Part shown: in pieces, positions 20,436 through 28,433 of the stretch
Numbering within the stretch: position 1 is the stretch's first letter
Layout: each line of letters opens with the position of its first letter
Source of the DNA: Huiozyma naganishii CBS 8797
Lineage: Eukaryota; Ascomycota; Saccharomycetes; Saccharomycetales; Saccharomycetaceae
Length of the DNA: 64,000 nucleotides
Assembly (NCBI RefSeq): GCF_000348985.1
Contig: NC_035923.1
Span: forward strand, 1,116,001 to 1,180,000
Direction: 5' to 3'
Position numbers and translations under genes: made by a program
Notes under the pieces: generated by a model
What the model saw: only the letters and a program-made list of their open reading frames with translations
Told to the model about the DNA's origin: nothing
Databases searched by the model: none

Positions 20436-22070
20436 ATGTCGTCGATGAGCACTCCCGTGACGTTGTCGTACACTGAGGACGACAGCGTCACTACAAGCAG
20501 TGGTCAGCTGTCGGACACGGGGTCTGAGGATGTACGTGGGGTAAGAAACTCGCTGTTCTTGGAACAATCGCCGACTGGGCACACCAGGCCTGGCACACAC
20601 AATGCTACAAACGACACGATACACACAGTAATGGAGCCCGCTCGGCTGCGACGAGACGGGGACCGCAACGACGGGTTCAGGGTATATATCGATGCGAACA
20701 GGTATGCGCCGTCCACCGTACAGACGCAACTGCAACGGGACGCCTCGATGAGTTCGGAGCACACTGGGTACACACAATACTATGATACGGTCTCGTGGGG
20801 GTTACGGGAGGAGCAGGACTCCTCTGGGTTGCTACGAGGGTTTGAGTACCAACGGAGCGGGTCCGGTGCTGGTGGAGCCTCCACTGACGACAGTTCTGCC
20901 GAGTCTGTGAATACGGCTCTGTTGGGACGCGAGTCCAGGCTGCAGCTGCGCCTGCACAGCCGCGGCCGCCGCCACCACCACAGTCCCGGGATTCACGCGT
21001 GTCTGACCACGAGAGGGAGCGTACAGACCGTATCCACTGGTGTGTTGATGAATGAGTTGAAGACGCCGAAGCGAGACGCAACGAGGGACACGCTCATAGC
21101 GCCTCCTGGTCCCTCCAGTGTCAGCACGCGACGGGGCGGGCGTGCCGGGCCTACTCCGCCGCACCTTGCCCTCGAGAACGCAATTGATCCAGAGATCGAG
21201 GAAGCTGTGAAGCAGTTACAACGGGAAGTTGGAATACCGTCAGAGGGCGGTGCGAGTTCGCGGAGCAGTATTTCCAGTGCTGAGGAGTTCGACAGGACTT
21301 TGCACGAGTTCAAGATCCCACGGCGGATTCCTACGCCGCTTGTACCCCCCGTGTTGCTGCGGAACGCGTCGCGTTCCCCTCGGAGTCCCTCGTTGATCGA
21401 CAAACTGCTAGTGACGACTGCGCGGGACGCATCGTCGCAGGGCAGTCCGTTACCGAGGAAGGAGACTCCGGTGGGGGCAGGTCTGGGCATTTCTCACAGT
21501 CCACCAACGATCCAGTTGTTGCAGAGTGTGAGTGGTGCGTCTCGATGGCGGCCACACCCGGGGACACGCACGACGCGGAGTGTACTGGGGAGCCCTCGAG
21601 CACGAGACGACGCCACACCGTGGCCCGCCTTGAAACGCATCTCCGCGCGGTCGTTGAGTCCCATCTCTGAGCCCGCTGCAGGGACCACGATGAGTCCACT
21701 GGCGTCACGCCCGAGCGCTGCACGGACCCGCCCACCGCGGGACGGGACCCCGCCGTACGCTGTGGTCTCTGTACCTGCATCCGAGGAGCCCGTTGCGTCG
21801 ACTGCGCGATCCAAGGAGGTCTATTCCCCGCTGCGGCTGGCCGCTTTGTTCTGCGTGTGTGCTATGTTAGCACCGCTGTACTTCATGGTTGGTGTTGGTG
21901 GTGTCAGTGATCATGAGCTTGCGAAACTTGTGATGCGCGGTGCGGGTCCCTGGCCCCTTAATGTTGACGTGCGATGGTTACGTCGTCTATGCGTGTGGGT
22001 TGGGTGCGTTGAGTTGTTACTGATCTTTGCCGGTGTGGGGATCGGTTTCGGTGTTGGACTAACTAGGTAA
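20436..22070 (+). CDS. BUD8: Bud-site selection protein Bud8 (distal pole landmark)
   Basis: A 544-aa protein in the slot of YLR353W (BUD8, 603 aa). Bud8 and Bud9 are plasma-membrane landmarks that mark cell poles for bipolar budding in diploids and act with Rax1/Rax2. A long, Ser/Thr/Arg-rich, disordered N-terminal region (residues 1 to about 460) precedes two hydrophobic helices, at about 465-489 (LAALFCVCAMLAPLYFMVGV) and about 517-541. A charged loop lies between them and the tail is very short, which is the Bud8/Bud9 topology. The assignment to BUD8 over BUD9 is by synteny. Coding sequence is strongly GC-rich. It converges with TAL1, with only 57 bp between stop codons. Confidence 0.88.
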   Translation: MSSMSTPVTLSYTEDDSVTTSSGQLSDTGSEDVRGVRNSLFLEQSPTGHTRPGTHNATNDTIHTVMEPARLRRDGDRNDGFRVYIDANRYAPSTVQTQLQRDASMSSEHTGYTQYYDTVSWGLREEQDSSGLLRGFEYQRSGSGAGGASTDDSSAESVNTALLGRESRLQLRLHSRGRRHHHSPGIHACLTTRGSVQTVSTGVLMNELKTPKRDATRDTLIAPPGPSSVSTRRGGRAGPTPPHLALENAIDPEIEEAVKQLQREVGIPSEGGASSRSSISSAEEFDRTLHEFKIPRRIPTPLVPPVLLRNASRSPRSPSLIDKLLVTTARDASSQGSPLPRKETPVGAGLGISHSPPTIQLLQSVSGASRWRPHPGTRTTRSVLGSPRARDDATPWPALKRISARSLSPISEPAAGTTMSPLASRPSAARTRPPRDGTPPYAVVSVPASEEPVASTARSKEVYSPLRLAALFCVCAMLAPLYFMVGVGGVSDHELAKLVMRGAGPWPLNVDVRWLRRLCVWVGCVELLLIFAGVGIGFGVGLTR

Positions 22071-22093
22071 CTTGCCTTGTTCTATACTTACGC

Positions 22094-22124
<31 letters not shown>

Positions 22125-22127
22125 AGT

Positions 22128-23135
22128 TCAAGCGGTAACCTTCTTTTCAATCATGTCGAACAAAGTGACGATATCCGCGGAAAACTTTCTGATCCCCTCG
22201 GACAACTTCTCAGTGGCCATGGCGTCCTCGTTCAACTGGAATCTGAACTCCGACTCGTTGTCGACGTAGGAGACCTTCTCGCCACCCTCCTTCTTGGCGC
22301 TCGCTGCGTCCAACACCTTGGGGACGGGTTCCTCGCTCTTCAGCAGCTTGTCCAACAGCCCAGGGGAGATGGTCAAGTAGTCGACACCGGCGAGGGCCTT
22401 GATCTCGTCGACGTTTCTGAAGGAGGCGCCCATGACGATGGTGTTGTAGCCGTGCTTCTTGTAGTAGTTGTAGATTTTCCTGACGCTGATGACACCCGGG
22501 TCGGTCTCGCCGGTGTAGGTCTCGCCGGTCTTGGCCTTGTACCAGTCCATGATTCTGCCGACGAAGGGGGAGATCAGCGTGACCTTGGCCTCTGCACACG
22601 CGACGGCCTGGGCGAAGGAGAACAGCAGGGTCAGGTTACAGTGGATCCCGTGCTTGGCCTCCAGCTCCCTGGCGGCCTGGATCCCCTCCCAGGTGGCGGC
22701 GATCTTGATGAGCACTCTGTTCTTGGAGATGCCGAGGGACTTGTACAGCGCGATGATCTCGAGCGCCTTGGCGATCGTGGCGTCCTTGTCGAAGGACAAC
22801 CGCGCGTCGACCTCGGTAGAGACTCGTCCGGGGACGATCTTCAGGATCTCCTTCCCGAACTCGACAAGCAGTCTGTCGACGGCCTTCTCGACCTTTTCCT
22901 CCGTGGAGGAGCCTTCCTTCTTCCCGTACTCGACGGCGACGTCGATCAGGGGAGCGTACGTGGCGATCTTGGCTGCGGCCAGGATCAGCGAGGGGTTGGT
23001 GGTCGCGTCCTGGGGCGTGTACTTGGCGATCGCCTCGAAGTCACCGGTGTCGGAGACGACGACGGTGCCGGAGGCCTTCAGTTGTTCCAGGGAGGAGCTA
23101 GTCTTTTGTTTCTTTTGCGCTTGAGCTTGAGGCAT
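22128..23135 (-). CDS. TAL1: Transaldolase
   Basis: A 335-aa protein, the exact length of S. cerevisiae Tal1. It moves a dihydroxyacetone unit between sedoheptulose-7-phosphate and glyceraldehyde-3-phosphate in the non-oxidative pentose phosphate pathway (cytosol). The Schiff-base lysine is Lys144 ([10 protein letters not shown]), and the DATTNPSL motif (43-50) and GASFRN are conserved. The start [11 protein letters not shown] is the first ATG giving the family N-terminus; an upstream extension to 23285 is repetitive and not coding. Codons favour CTG, CCC, GAG and GTC, not the usual optimal yeast set, which is odd for an abundant enzyme. Confidence 0.97.
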   Translation of the reverse strand: MPQAQAQKKQKTSSSLEQLKASGTVVVSDTGDFEAIAKYTPQDATTNPSLILAAAKIATYAPLIDVAVEYGKKEGSSTEEKVEKAVDRLLVEFGKEILKIVPGRVSTEVDARLSFDKDATIAKALEIIALYKSLGISKNRVLIKIAATWEGIQAARELEAKHGIHCNLTLLFSFAQAVACAEAKVTLISPFVGRIMDWYKAKTGETYTGETDPGVISVRKIYNYYKKHGYNTIVMGASFRNVDEIKALAGVDYLTISPGLLDKLLKSEEPVPKVLDAASAKKEGGEKVSYVDNESEFRFQLNEDAMATEKLSEGIRKFSADIVTLFDMIEKKVTA

Positions 23136-23788
23136 TGGGAAGGGTGGAGTGGGGTGGAGTGGTGTGGGGTGGTGTGCTGAACAACAGAGGAAACACGAGC
23201 CAGGAACAGAACACACGCCCGATCTCAGAACGACAGATCCAACACCCTCGTGTATATATATATATATACGAATCCGAGCGCCCACCCAGCGCAGAGAAAG
23301 GAACTCTCCCTATTACGAGAGACCACGCTGAGGTAAGCGCACTGGATTACGTACTGAGGACCACACACTGTGCCCCTGGCCGCGCAGTCCCTATTCCGGC
23401 GGGTGCGGTGTTTTCTGCGGCCGCAAATAGGGGAAGCCCCAGCGGCAGACGCTGCGGTGGCAGACGGCGCTGTGCTGGCAGTGGTGGTGTGTGTAACGCT
23501 GCGTTACCGTGGCGTGTTGCGGCGGTTTACCGTGCTGCGGTATAACCCCGCGGGTGCGTGGGTGGGCGCCCCTTTTCTGCGCGTGGAGTGGTGTTGCAGC
23601 GCTGCTGTGCGTGCCCCGTGTGCACCGTGCTGTTGTACCTAGGTTTATTCGTTTGGGGTGCTGTAAACTCTATGTAAGTAGATATACGTGGCTTTCGTGC
23701 TGTGCGGGTGACAGTAGAGGGGGGGGGTCTGTGCGTGGCTGGTCAATTCGAGTGACTATGTGGTGGGTGTTCTGTTGCAGGGCGGTGC
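23136..23788. other. TAL1 promoter and ILV5 3' region
   Basis: 650 bp of GC-rich sequence between TAL1 and ILV5, both transcribed leftward. It contains a (TA)n block near 23250-23268, G-rich runs (23720-23728) and repeated GTGGGGTGG-type sequence just upstream of TAL1. No gene is supported. Confidence 0.5.
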
Positions 23789-24988
23789 CTAGTTGTTCTC
23801 CGGTCTCAGCTTGCGCACCTCCTTGCCGACCCTCCAGATCTCCATGCTGCGGATGGTCTGCAGCTCCGCCTCCAGCTTCTCACGGTAGTCCGGCTGCGAG
23901 TTGAACTCGAGCGACCGTTTCGTCTCCGTGCCGTTCTTCGTGGACGCGTACAGGTCCTGGAACACCGGTTTCAGCGCGTTCTTGAAGATCGGGTACCAGT
24001 CGAGGGCGCCTCTTCTCGCCGTGGTGGAGCACGCGTCGTACATGTAGTCCATACCGTATTTGCCCACCAGTGGGTACAGCGACTGCGTCGCCTCCTCGAC
24101 GGTTTCGTTGAAGGACTCCGATGGGGAGTGCCCGTTCTCACGTAGCACCTCGTACTGCGCAAGGAACATACCGTGGATACCACCCATTAGACAGCCACGC
24201 TCACCGTACAGGTCACTGTTGACCTCTTTCTCAAACGTCGTCTGGTACACGTACCCGGAACCGATCGCCACGGCCAGCGCCTGGGACTTCTCGTGCGCTT
24301 TGCCAGTGACGTCGTTCCACACTGCGTACGAGGAGTTGATACCACGGCCCTCCTTGAACAGGGAACGAACAGTGCGGCCAGACCCCTTGGGGGCAACCAG
24401 GATCACATCCAGATCCTTGGGTGGCACGACGTGTGTCAGGTCGGAGAAAACGGGGGAGAACCCGTGCGAGAAATAAAGCGTCTGGCCCTTCTTCAACAGC
24501 GGCTTGATAGTGCTCCATGTCTCGGATTGCGCTGCATCGGACAGAAGGTTCATCACGTACGTGCCCTTCTTCACTGCCTCCTCGACCTCGAACAGGTTTT
24601 CACCGGGGACCCATCCGTCCTCAATGGCGGCCTTCCACGACGCACCGTTCTTACGGACACCAAGAACAACGTTCATACCGTTGTCACGCAAGTTCAACCC
24701 TTGGCCGTACCCTTGCGAACCGTACCCGATCAATGCGAAGGTGTCGTTCTTGAAGTAGTCCAAAAGTTTCTCGCGGGGCCAGTCAGCACGTTCGTACACG
24801 GTCTCAACGGTACCACCGAAATTGATCTGTTTCAACCCACGAGCGGCCACAAGTGGACTGGGGCCACGGGCCATCGTGGAACGCACAGATGGCGTGGCGG
24901 AGACGGCACGTGCGGCAAGAGACAGAGTTCTCTTGGCGGTGACGACGCGGGAGTTACAGATCAGTCTGGCAGCTTGGCTTCTTAGCAT
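23789..24988 (-). CDS. ILV5: Ketol-acid reductoisomerase, mitochondrial
   Basis: A 399-aa protein (S. cerevisiae Ilv5, 395 aa). It converts 2-acetolactate or 2-aceto-2-hydroxybutyrate to dihydroxy acids with NADPH and Mg2+ in valine and isoleucine synthesis. In yeast it also stabilises mtDNA nucleoids. About 45 N-terminal residues rich in Arg, Ala and Ser form a targeting peptide (MLRSQAARLICNSRVVTAKR). The Rossmann NADPH loop is GYGSQGYGQG, and the acid-rich Mg2+ site region follows (for example DLYGERGCLMGG). The upstream region carries Gcn4 and Leu3-type sites. Position matches YLR355C. Confidence 0.97.
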   Translation of the reverse strand: MLRSQAARLICNSRVVTAKRTLSLAARAVSATPSVRSTMARGPSPLVAARGLKQINFGGTVETVYERADWPREKLLDYFKNDTFALIGYGSQGYGQGLNLRDNGMNVVLGVRKNGASWKAAIEDGWVPGENLFEVEEAVKKGTYVMNLLSDAAQSETWSTIKPLLKKGQTLYFSHGFSPVFSDLTHVVPPKDLDVILVAPKGSGRTVRSLFKEGRGINSSYAVWNDVTGKAHEKSQALAVAIGSGYVYQTTFEKEVNSDLYGERGCLMGGIHGMFLAQYEVLRENGHSPSESFNETVEEATQSLYPLVGKYGMDYMYDACSTTARRGALDWYPIFKNALKPVFQDLYASTKNGTETKRSLEFNSQPDYREKLEAELQTIRSMEIWRVGKEVRKLRPENN

Positions 24989-25175
24989 TGTGGGTGTGTG
25001 TGTGTTGGTCTATCCCGTTACAACAAGATACAAGACGAACGAGCAAGAACAAGACTGTGCGTCGCCGTACACGTCCTTTTTATACATCCGACTGCGAATC
25101 ACGCACCACCAATTCAGTTAATCAGCGCAGCGCACTCTGAGAAACAGGTGAAAATTTTCCAACCTCGTCTCGCTG

Positions 25176-25182
25176 TGAGTCA
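25176..25182 (+). promoter_or_regulatory. Gcn4 site (TGAGTCA)
   Basis: A perfect TGASTCA heptamer 188 bp upstream of the ILV5 start. Gcn4 activates amino-acid synthesis genes, including ILV5 in S. cerevisiae. Confidence 0.7.
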
Positions 25183-25197
25183 AAAGTGTGTCGTGCG

Positions 25198-25207
25198 CCG
25201 GTTCCGG
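25198..25207. promoter_or_regulatory. Leu3 site 1 (CCGG-TT-CCGG)
   Basis: A perfect palindromic CCGGNNCCGG Leu3 site 210 bp upstream of ILV5. Leu3 regulates branched-chain amino-acid genes in response to alpha-isopropylmalate. Confidence 0.75.
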
Positions 25208-25217
25208 TTGCGGCGGG

Positions 25218-25227
25218 CCGGTGCCGG
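25218..25227. promoter_or_regulatory. Leu3 site 2 (CCGG-TG-CCGG)
   Basis: A second CCGGNNCCGG match exactly 20 bp from the first, so both lie on a similar helical face (about two turns). Confidence 0.7.
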
Positions 25228-25331
25228 CCTCCCGGCGACGGTGGAGGGACAACACCGGTTACGGGTACTTAACACAACGTAACACACATTCTACACAACC
25301 ACAACTGACCATCTCACAGGGGGCGGGAACC

Positions 25332-25910
25332 ATGTCCACCTGTTTGGGAGTCACCAAGACGGTAGCCGTGTCCGGACTCGGACTGTACGCGGGCATACTC
25401 GCCGCGACTACGGTCACCGCCTCCTCAAAGGCAGTAACCTCTCTCATCGCATCGCTCGATGTCGTACAGTGGTCGCGCGAGTTCGGGGCCCTCGTTGCAG
25501 AGTATCCTGTGCGACAAACCTCCGTGGGGCAGTCACCGCGCTGTTCTTCGCTACTANNNNNNNNNNNNNNNNNNNNCTACTGGGGGGCCCCACGCTGCTG
25601 GAGACACCCGTACTTGCTCTACGGGATGTGCTCGGCACCGCTCGCGTCGCTGTACCTCCACTTCGTCAAGAGATCCGCCACAGAGGGGATGGCCCGCGGG
25701 GCGAGGGCTACCACTGCCGTGGCAGACGCGGGGAACAAACCCATCCAACTGGACACAGACGACGAGTTCCTAGTGGATCTGGGGGAACTGCCCGACTTGG
25801 CGGTGCCCACTACCACCCCGGTGACAAGACACCTGCTGGTCGCTACACTCGTTGCAGTCGTCGGTCTCGCACAGTCCGTCGTGGGGGTCTACGGCGAGGG
25901 CCAGTTCTGA
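25332..25910 (+). CDS. ATG33: Mitophagy protein Atg33, interrupted by assembly gap and probable frameshift
   Basis: A homologue of Atg33/Scm4, small multi-pass proteins; Atg33 sits in the mitochondrial outer membrane and is needed for mitophagy. The N-terminus from 25332 (MSTCLGVTKTVAVSGLGLYAG) and the C-terminus (HPYLLYGM near 25605-25628, then LLVATLVAVVGLAQSVVGVYGEGQF) fit the family. A 20-N gap (25557-25576) splits it. Just before the gap the family-like sequence (TNLRGAVTALFFAT) is read in another frame than the N-terminus, so a 1-base error or real frameshift probably lies near 25500-25515. The nominal length of about 192 aa is close to S. cerevisiae (197). Synteny next to ILV5 points to ATG33 and not SCM4. 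Confidence 0.75.
   Translation: MSTCLGVTKTVAVSGLGLYAGILAATTVTASSKAVTSLIASLDVVQWSREFGALVAEYPVRQTSVGQSPRCSSLLXXXXXXXYWGAPRCWRHPYLLYGMCSAPLASLYLHFVKRSATEGMARGARATTAVADAGNKPIQLDTDDEFLVDLGELPDLAVPTTTPVTRHLLVATLVAVVGLAQSVVGVYGEGQF
25557..25576. other. Assembly gap (20 N) inside ATG33
   Basis: Twenty N bases. The left flank ends CTACTA and the right flank begins CTACTGG, a short possible overlap. Confidence 0.95.
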
Positions 25911-26160
25911 AAGAAAGAGGCATCACCCGGACACGCGCTTGTTCCGTTCAAAATGACGAACATGAATAATTTTTTTTCTTTCACGCTCGCTCTGTTCGAG
26001 GCGCTGGAAGTTGGAAGTCTGTGATGCGCTTGCGTGGGTGACACTTGGGAGAAGTTCCCACTCTCTTGTTACGTTTTGTTACCGTTGGGTGTTGCTGGGA
26101 CCTACTTACTGTACATACTCATACCAACCGCTTTTTTTCTATTCTTATATCGTTCTCAAA

Positions 26161-27939
26161 ATGGCTTCCCAATTCTACTTGAAGACTTCGCAAGATATAG
26201 AACTGTTCCAAGGGTACCCTGAGTTCCAACAGTTCTCCAGCGAGGACGGCACTCAGGACGCCATCATTGCCTCTTTGCTCTCGCCATGCGGGAGGTTCGT
26301 CGCCTTCTCGACGAAAACCGCGGTCAAAGTGTTCTCGGGCGAGAAACTCAATCGGTTGCTGGTACAGTTGCCCATCGGTGACGTCTACGACCTCAAGTTC
26401 TCTCCAGCGGGGAACTTCTTGTCCACTTGGCAGAGACCAAGGATCAATGAGGACCAATTCCAGAACGTCAAGATCTGGTACTTGAACACAACGTTCCCCG
26501 CTGGCGAAACACCCGTGCCAGTGTACGAGTACATTTACAAGTCGCAGAACGCTTGGACTATACAGTTCTCGAAATTAGACAACTTCGCGATTAGACTGTT
26601 CGGGAAACAGCTTAAGATCATTAAGTTGGATTTCTCGAAACTTAACTTCAATTTCAACGATCCATTCGCGACACTGGACCAACCACAGGATAACCAGAAC
26701 TTCACCGTGTACCAAGTCTCACCTGCAGAGTTCCCCACCATTTGCACTTTCACGCCGGAGAAGTCCGGGAAACCAGCACAGTTGACCATCTGGCCCATCA
26801 CCCAAGGTGCCATCACAAAGAAGATCGCCAGCAAGACTTTCTTCAAGGCGGACTCATGTCAATTGAAGTGGAACCAGCAGGGGAACGCAGTGTTGTGTCT
26901 CGCGATCACGGATTTCGACGCCCAAAACAAGTCCTACTACGGTGAAAACACCCTGTACTTGCTCTCCTTCCAGGGGGTCAACGGGACCCTCGGCGGGAAC
27001 TCTGTGCGTGTCTCGCTGACAAACGGACCTGTCCACGACTTCACTTGGTCCCCCACTTCTAGACAGTTCGGTGTCATCGCTGGGTACATGCCTGCAACGG
27101 TCACTTTCTTCGACATGCGCGGCAACGTCGTCCATTCTTTGCCCCAACAGTCCAAGAACACGATGCTCTTCTCCCCCACGGGCAGATACATCCTCATCGG
27201 TGGGTTCGGGAACCTCCAGGGTGCAGTGGAGATCCTCGACCGTCACGACAAGTTCAAGTCCGTCACCAAATTCGAGGCAACGAATACCTCCGTGTGCATG
27301 TGGTCCCCCGGCGGAGAGTTCATCCTCACAGCAACGACGTCCCCACGGCTCCGCGTGGACAACGGGATCAAAGTGTGGCACGCATCGGGGACACTTGTCT
27401 ACACGAAGGAGTTCAAAGAATTGCTCAAAGTTGACTGGAGGAACCCGTGCCCGTTCAAGATCACAGCGGACGACCACATCGTCAGGGACTTCAACTTCAG
27501 CGACCTCGTCGACGCGGAGAAGATCGCATTGGACCCAAAATTGAACAGGACGCAACTCCAAGTGCACGAGTCCGCGGTAGCATTCCAGGCCAAGAACAAG
27601 AGGCCAGCATCCTCCGCTGGGAAAACCGCCGGTGGGTACAAACCACCACACGCTAGAAGAGCAGACGCCAACGGCGGTCAGAGAACCGTCCCCGGGGTGA
27701 CCGCGAACGGCAAGCAGAAAGCAGCCGTCGCGGCGTCCACCCCACCGGCAAGCGCCGCGTCCACGATGTCTCCAGAGGAGAAGAAGTTGAGATCGTTGCT
27801 GAAGAAACTAAGATCCATTGAGGCATTGAAGCAGAGACAGGTGGACGGCGACAAGCTCGAGGACACACAGCTGTTGAAGATCGAGACGGAACCAAAGGTC
27901 CTGCAGGACCTACAGGCTCTAGGCTGGAGGCAAGAATAA
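26161..27939 (+). CDS. Eukaryotic translation initiation factor eIF2A
   Basis: A 592-aa homologue of S. cerevisiae YGR054W (642 aa), the non-canonical initiator-tRNA binding factor eIF2A, implicated in alternative initiation. The start MASQFYLKTSQDIELFQGYP is the conserved N-terminus; the frame runs 50 codons further up without ATG. Residues 1 to about 430 form a WD40-type beta-propeller (repeats such as SPCGRFVAF, FTWSPTSRQFGVIAG, LFSPTGRYILIGGFGN). The tail from about 480 is low complexity, with a basic/Gly segment (GGYKPPHARR) and a final helical EEKKLRSLLKKLRSIEALKQ. In S. cerevisiae this gene is on chromosome VII beside MUP1 and RSC1; here it sits between ATG33 and MUP1. Confidence 0.95.
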   Translation: MASQFYLKTSQDIELFQGYPEFQQFSSEDGTQDAIIASLLSPCGRFVAFSTKTAVKVFSGEKLNRLLVQLPIGDVYDLKFSPAGNFLSTWQRPRINEDQFQNVKIWYLNTTFPAGETPVPVYEYIYKSQNAWTIQFSKLDNFAIRLFGKQLKIIKLDFSKLNFNFNDPFATLDQPQDNQNFTVYQVSPAEFPTICTFTPEKSGKPAQLTIWPITQGAITKKIASKTFFKADSCQLKWNQQGNAVLCLAITDFDAQNKSYYGENTLYLLSFQGVNGTLGGNSVRVSLTNGPVHDFTWSPTSRQFGVIAGYMPATVTFFDMRGNVVHSLPQQSKNTMLFSPTGRYILIGGFGNLQGAVEILDRHDKFKSVTKFEATNTSVCMWSPGGEFILTATTSPRLRVDNGIKVWHASGTLVYTKEFKELLKVDWRNPCPFKITADDHIVRDFNFSDLVDAEKIALDPKLNRTQLQVHESAVAFQAKNKRPASSAGKTAGGYKPPHARRADANGGQRTVPGVTANGKQKAAVAASTPPASAASTMSPEEKKLRSLLKKLRSIEALKQRQVDGDKLEDTQLLKIETEPKVLQDLQALGWRQE

Positions 27940-28433
27940 GCCACACATGCGAGCGTCTGACTTCGCGGCAACGAGCAGCCCTACTCACCCGGTATTAAGT
28001 ACGTTACGTAACAACATTGACCATCTCATAGTGGAAAGAGGCAGACGCTACTCAAGATAAAGACACAAGCGGTTGAAATTCGGAGCCTTGTCTGCATGTG
28101 GCTGGGGCGGTCCCACAGTTTTTTATTATTCACTCCTATCGCATCGGCTTTTAAAGTGTCCAAATTGACACATTTTTTCTTCTTTCAAACCCCGCTTACA
28201 ATGAGAATGTATGGGGAAGAGGTGCGTACCTGCGATGCATGAGAGAGTGAGACTTTCCTGGCGGTTGGTTCGTAAGCCACACTTTCTTCGGCTGGAATAC
28301 CGGAGATGGAAATGAGCGACGATCAAGACCTCAAACTGATTGTTATAAATGTACAGGGAGAATGCTCCAGAATGGATATGCTGTGCCTCATTTCTTGCAG
28401 TAGCAAAAGCAGAACAAACTGAAACCGTCTACA
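27940..28433. other. eIF2A 3' region and MUP1 promoter
   Basis: 494 bp without a gene. It holds a Met31/32-type site and other TGTGGC/GCCACA cores (28096 and 28276 regions), suited to sulphur-amino-acid control of MUP1. Confidence 0.5.
28113..28121 (-). promoter_or_regulatory. Met31/Met32-type site of MUP1
   Basis: CCACAGTTT on the plus strand is AAACTGTGG on the minus strand, the Met31/Met32 core, about 315 bp upstream of MUP1. Met4 with Met31/32 or Cbf1 controls methionine uptake genes in S. cerevisiae. Function here is inferred. Confidence 0.55.

Larger units (their letters stand above)
24989..25331. promoter_or_regulatory. Divergent ILV5/ATG33 promoter
   Basis: 343 bp between the two starts, containing the Gcn4 and Leu3-type sites listed separately. 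Both sets lie 188-239 bp from the ILV5 ATG and 105-156 bp from the ATG33 ATG. Confidence 0.7.

Noticed and set aside
22077..23180. Long plus-strand open frame (367 codons) over TAL1
   Set aside because: It is the antisense shadow of TAL1. The GC-rich codons suppress stops on the opposite strand; its Asp/Gly/Leu-rich translation has no domain.
24293..24985. Antisense open frame over ILV5
   Set aside because: Same effect as over TAL1; ILV5 on the minus strand is certain.
26854..27651. Minus-strand open frame (265 codons) over eIF2A
   Set aside because: Shadow of a well-supported WD40 gene; composition is unlike a protein.
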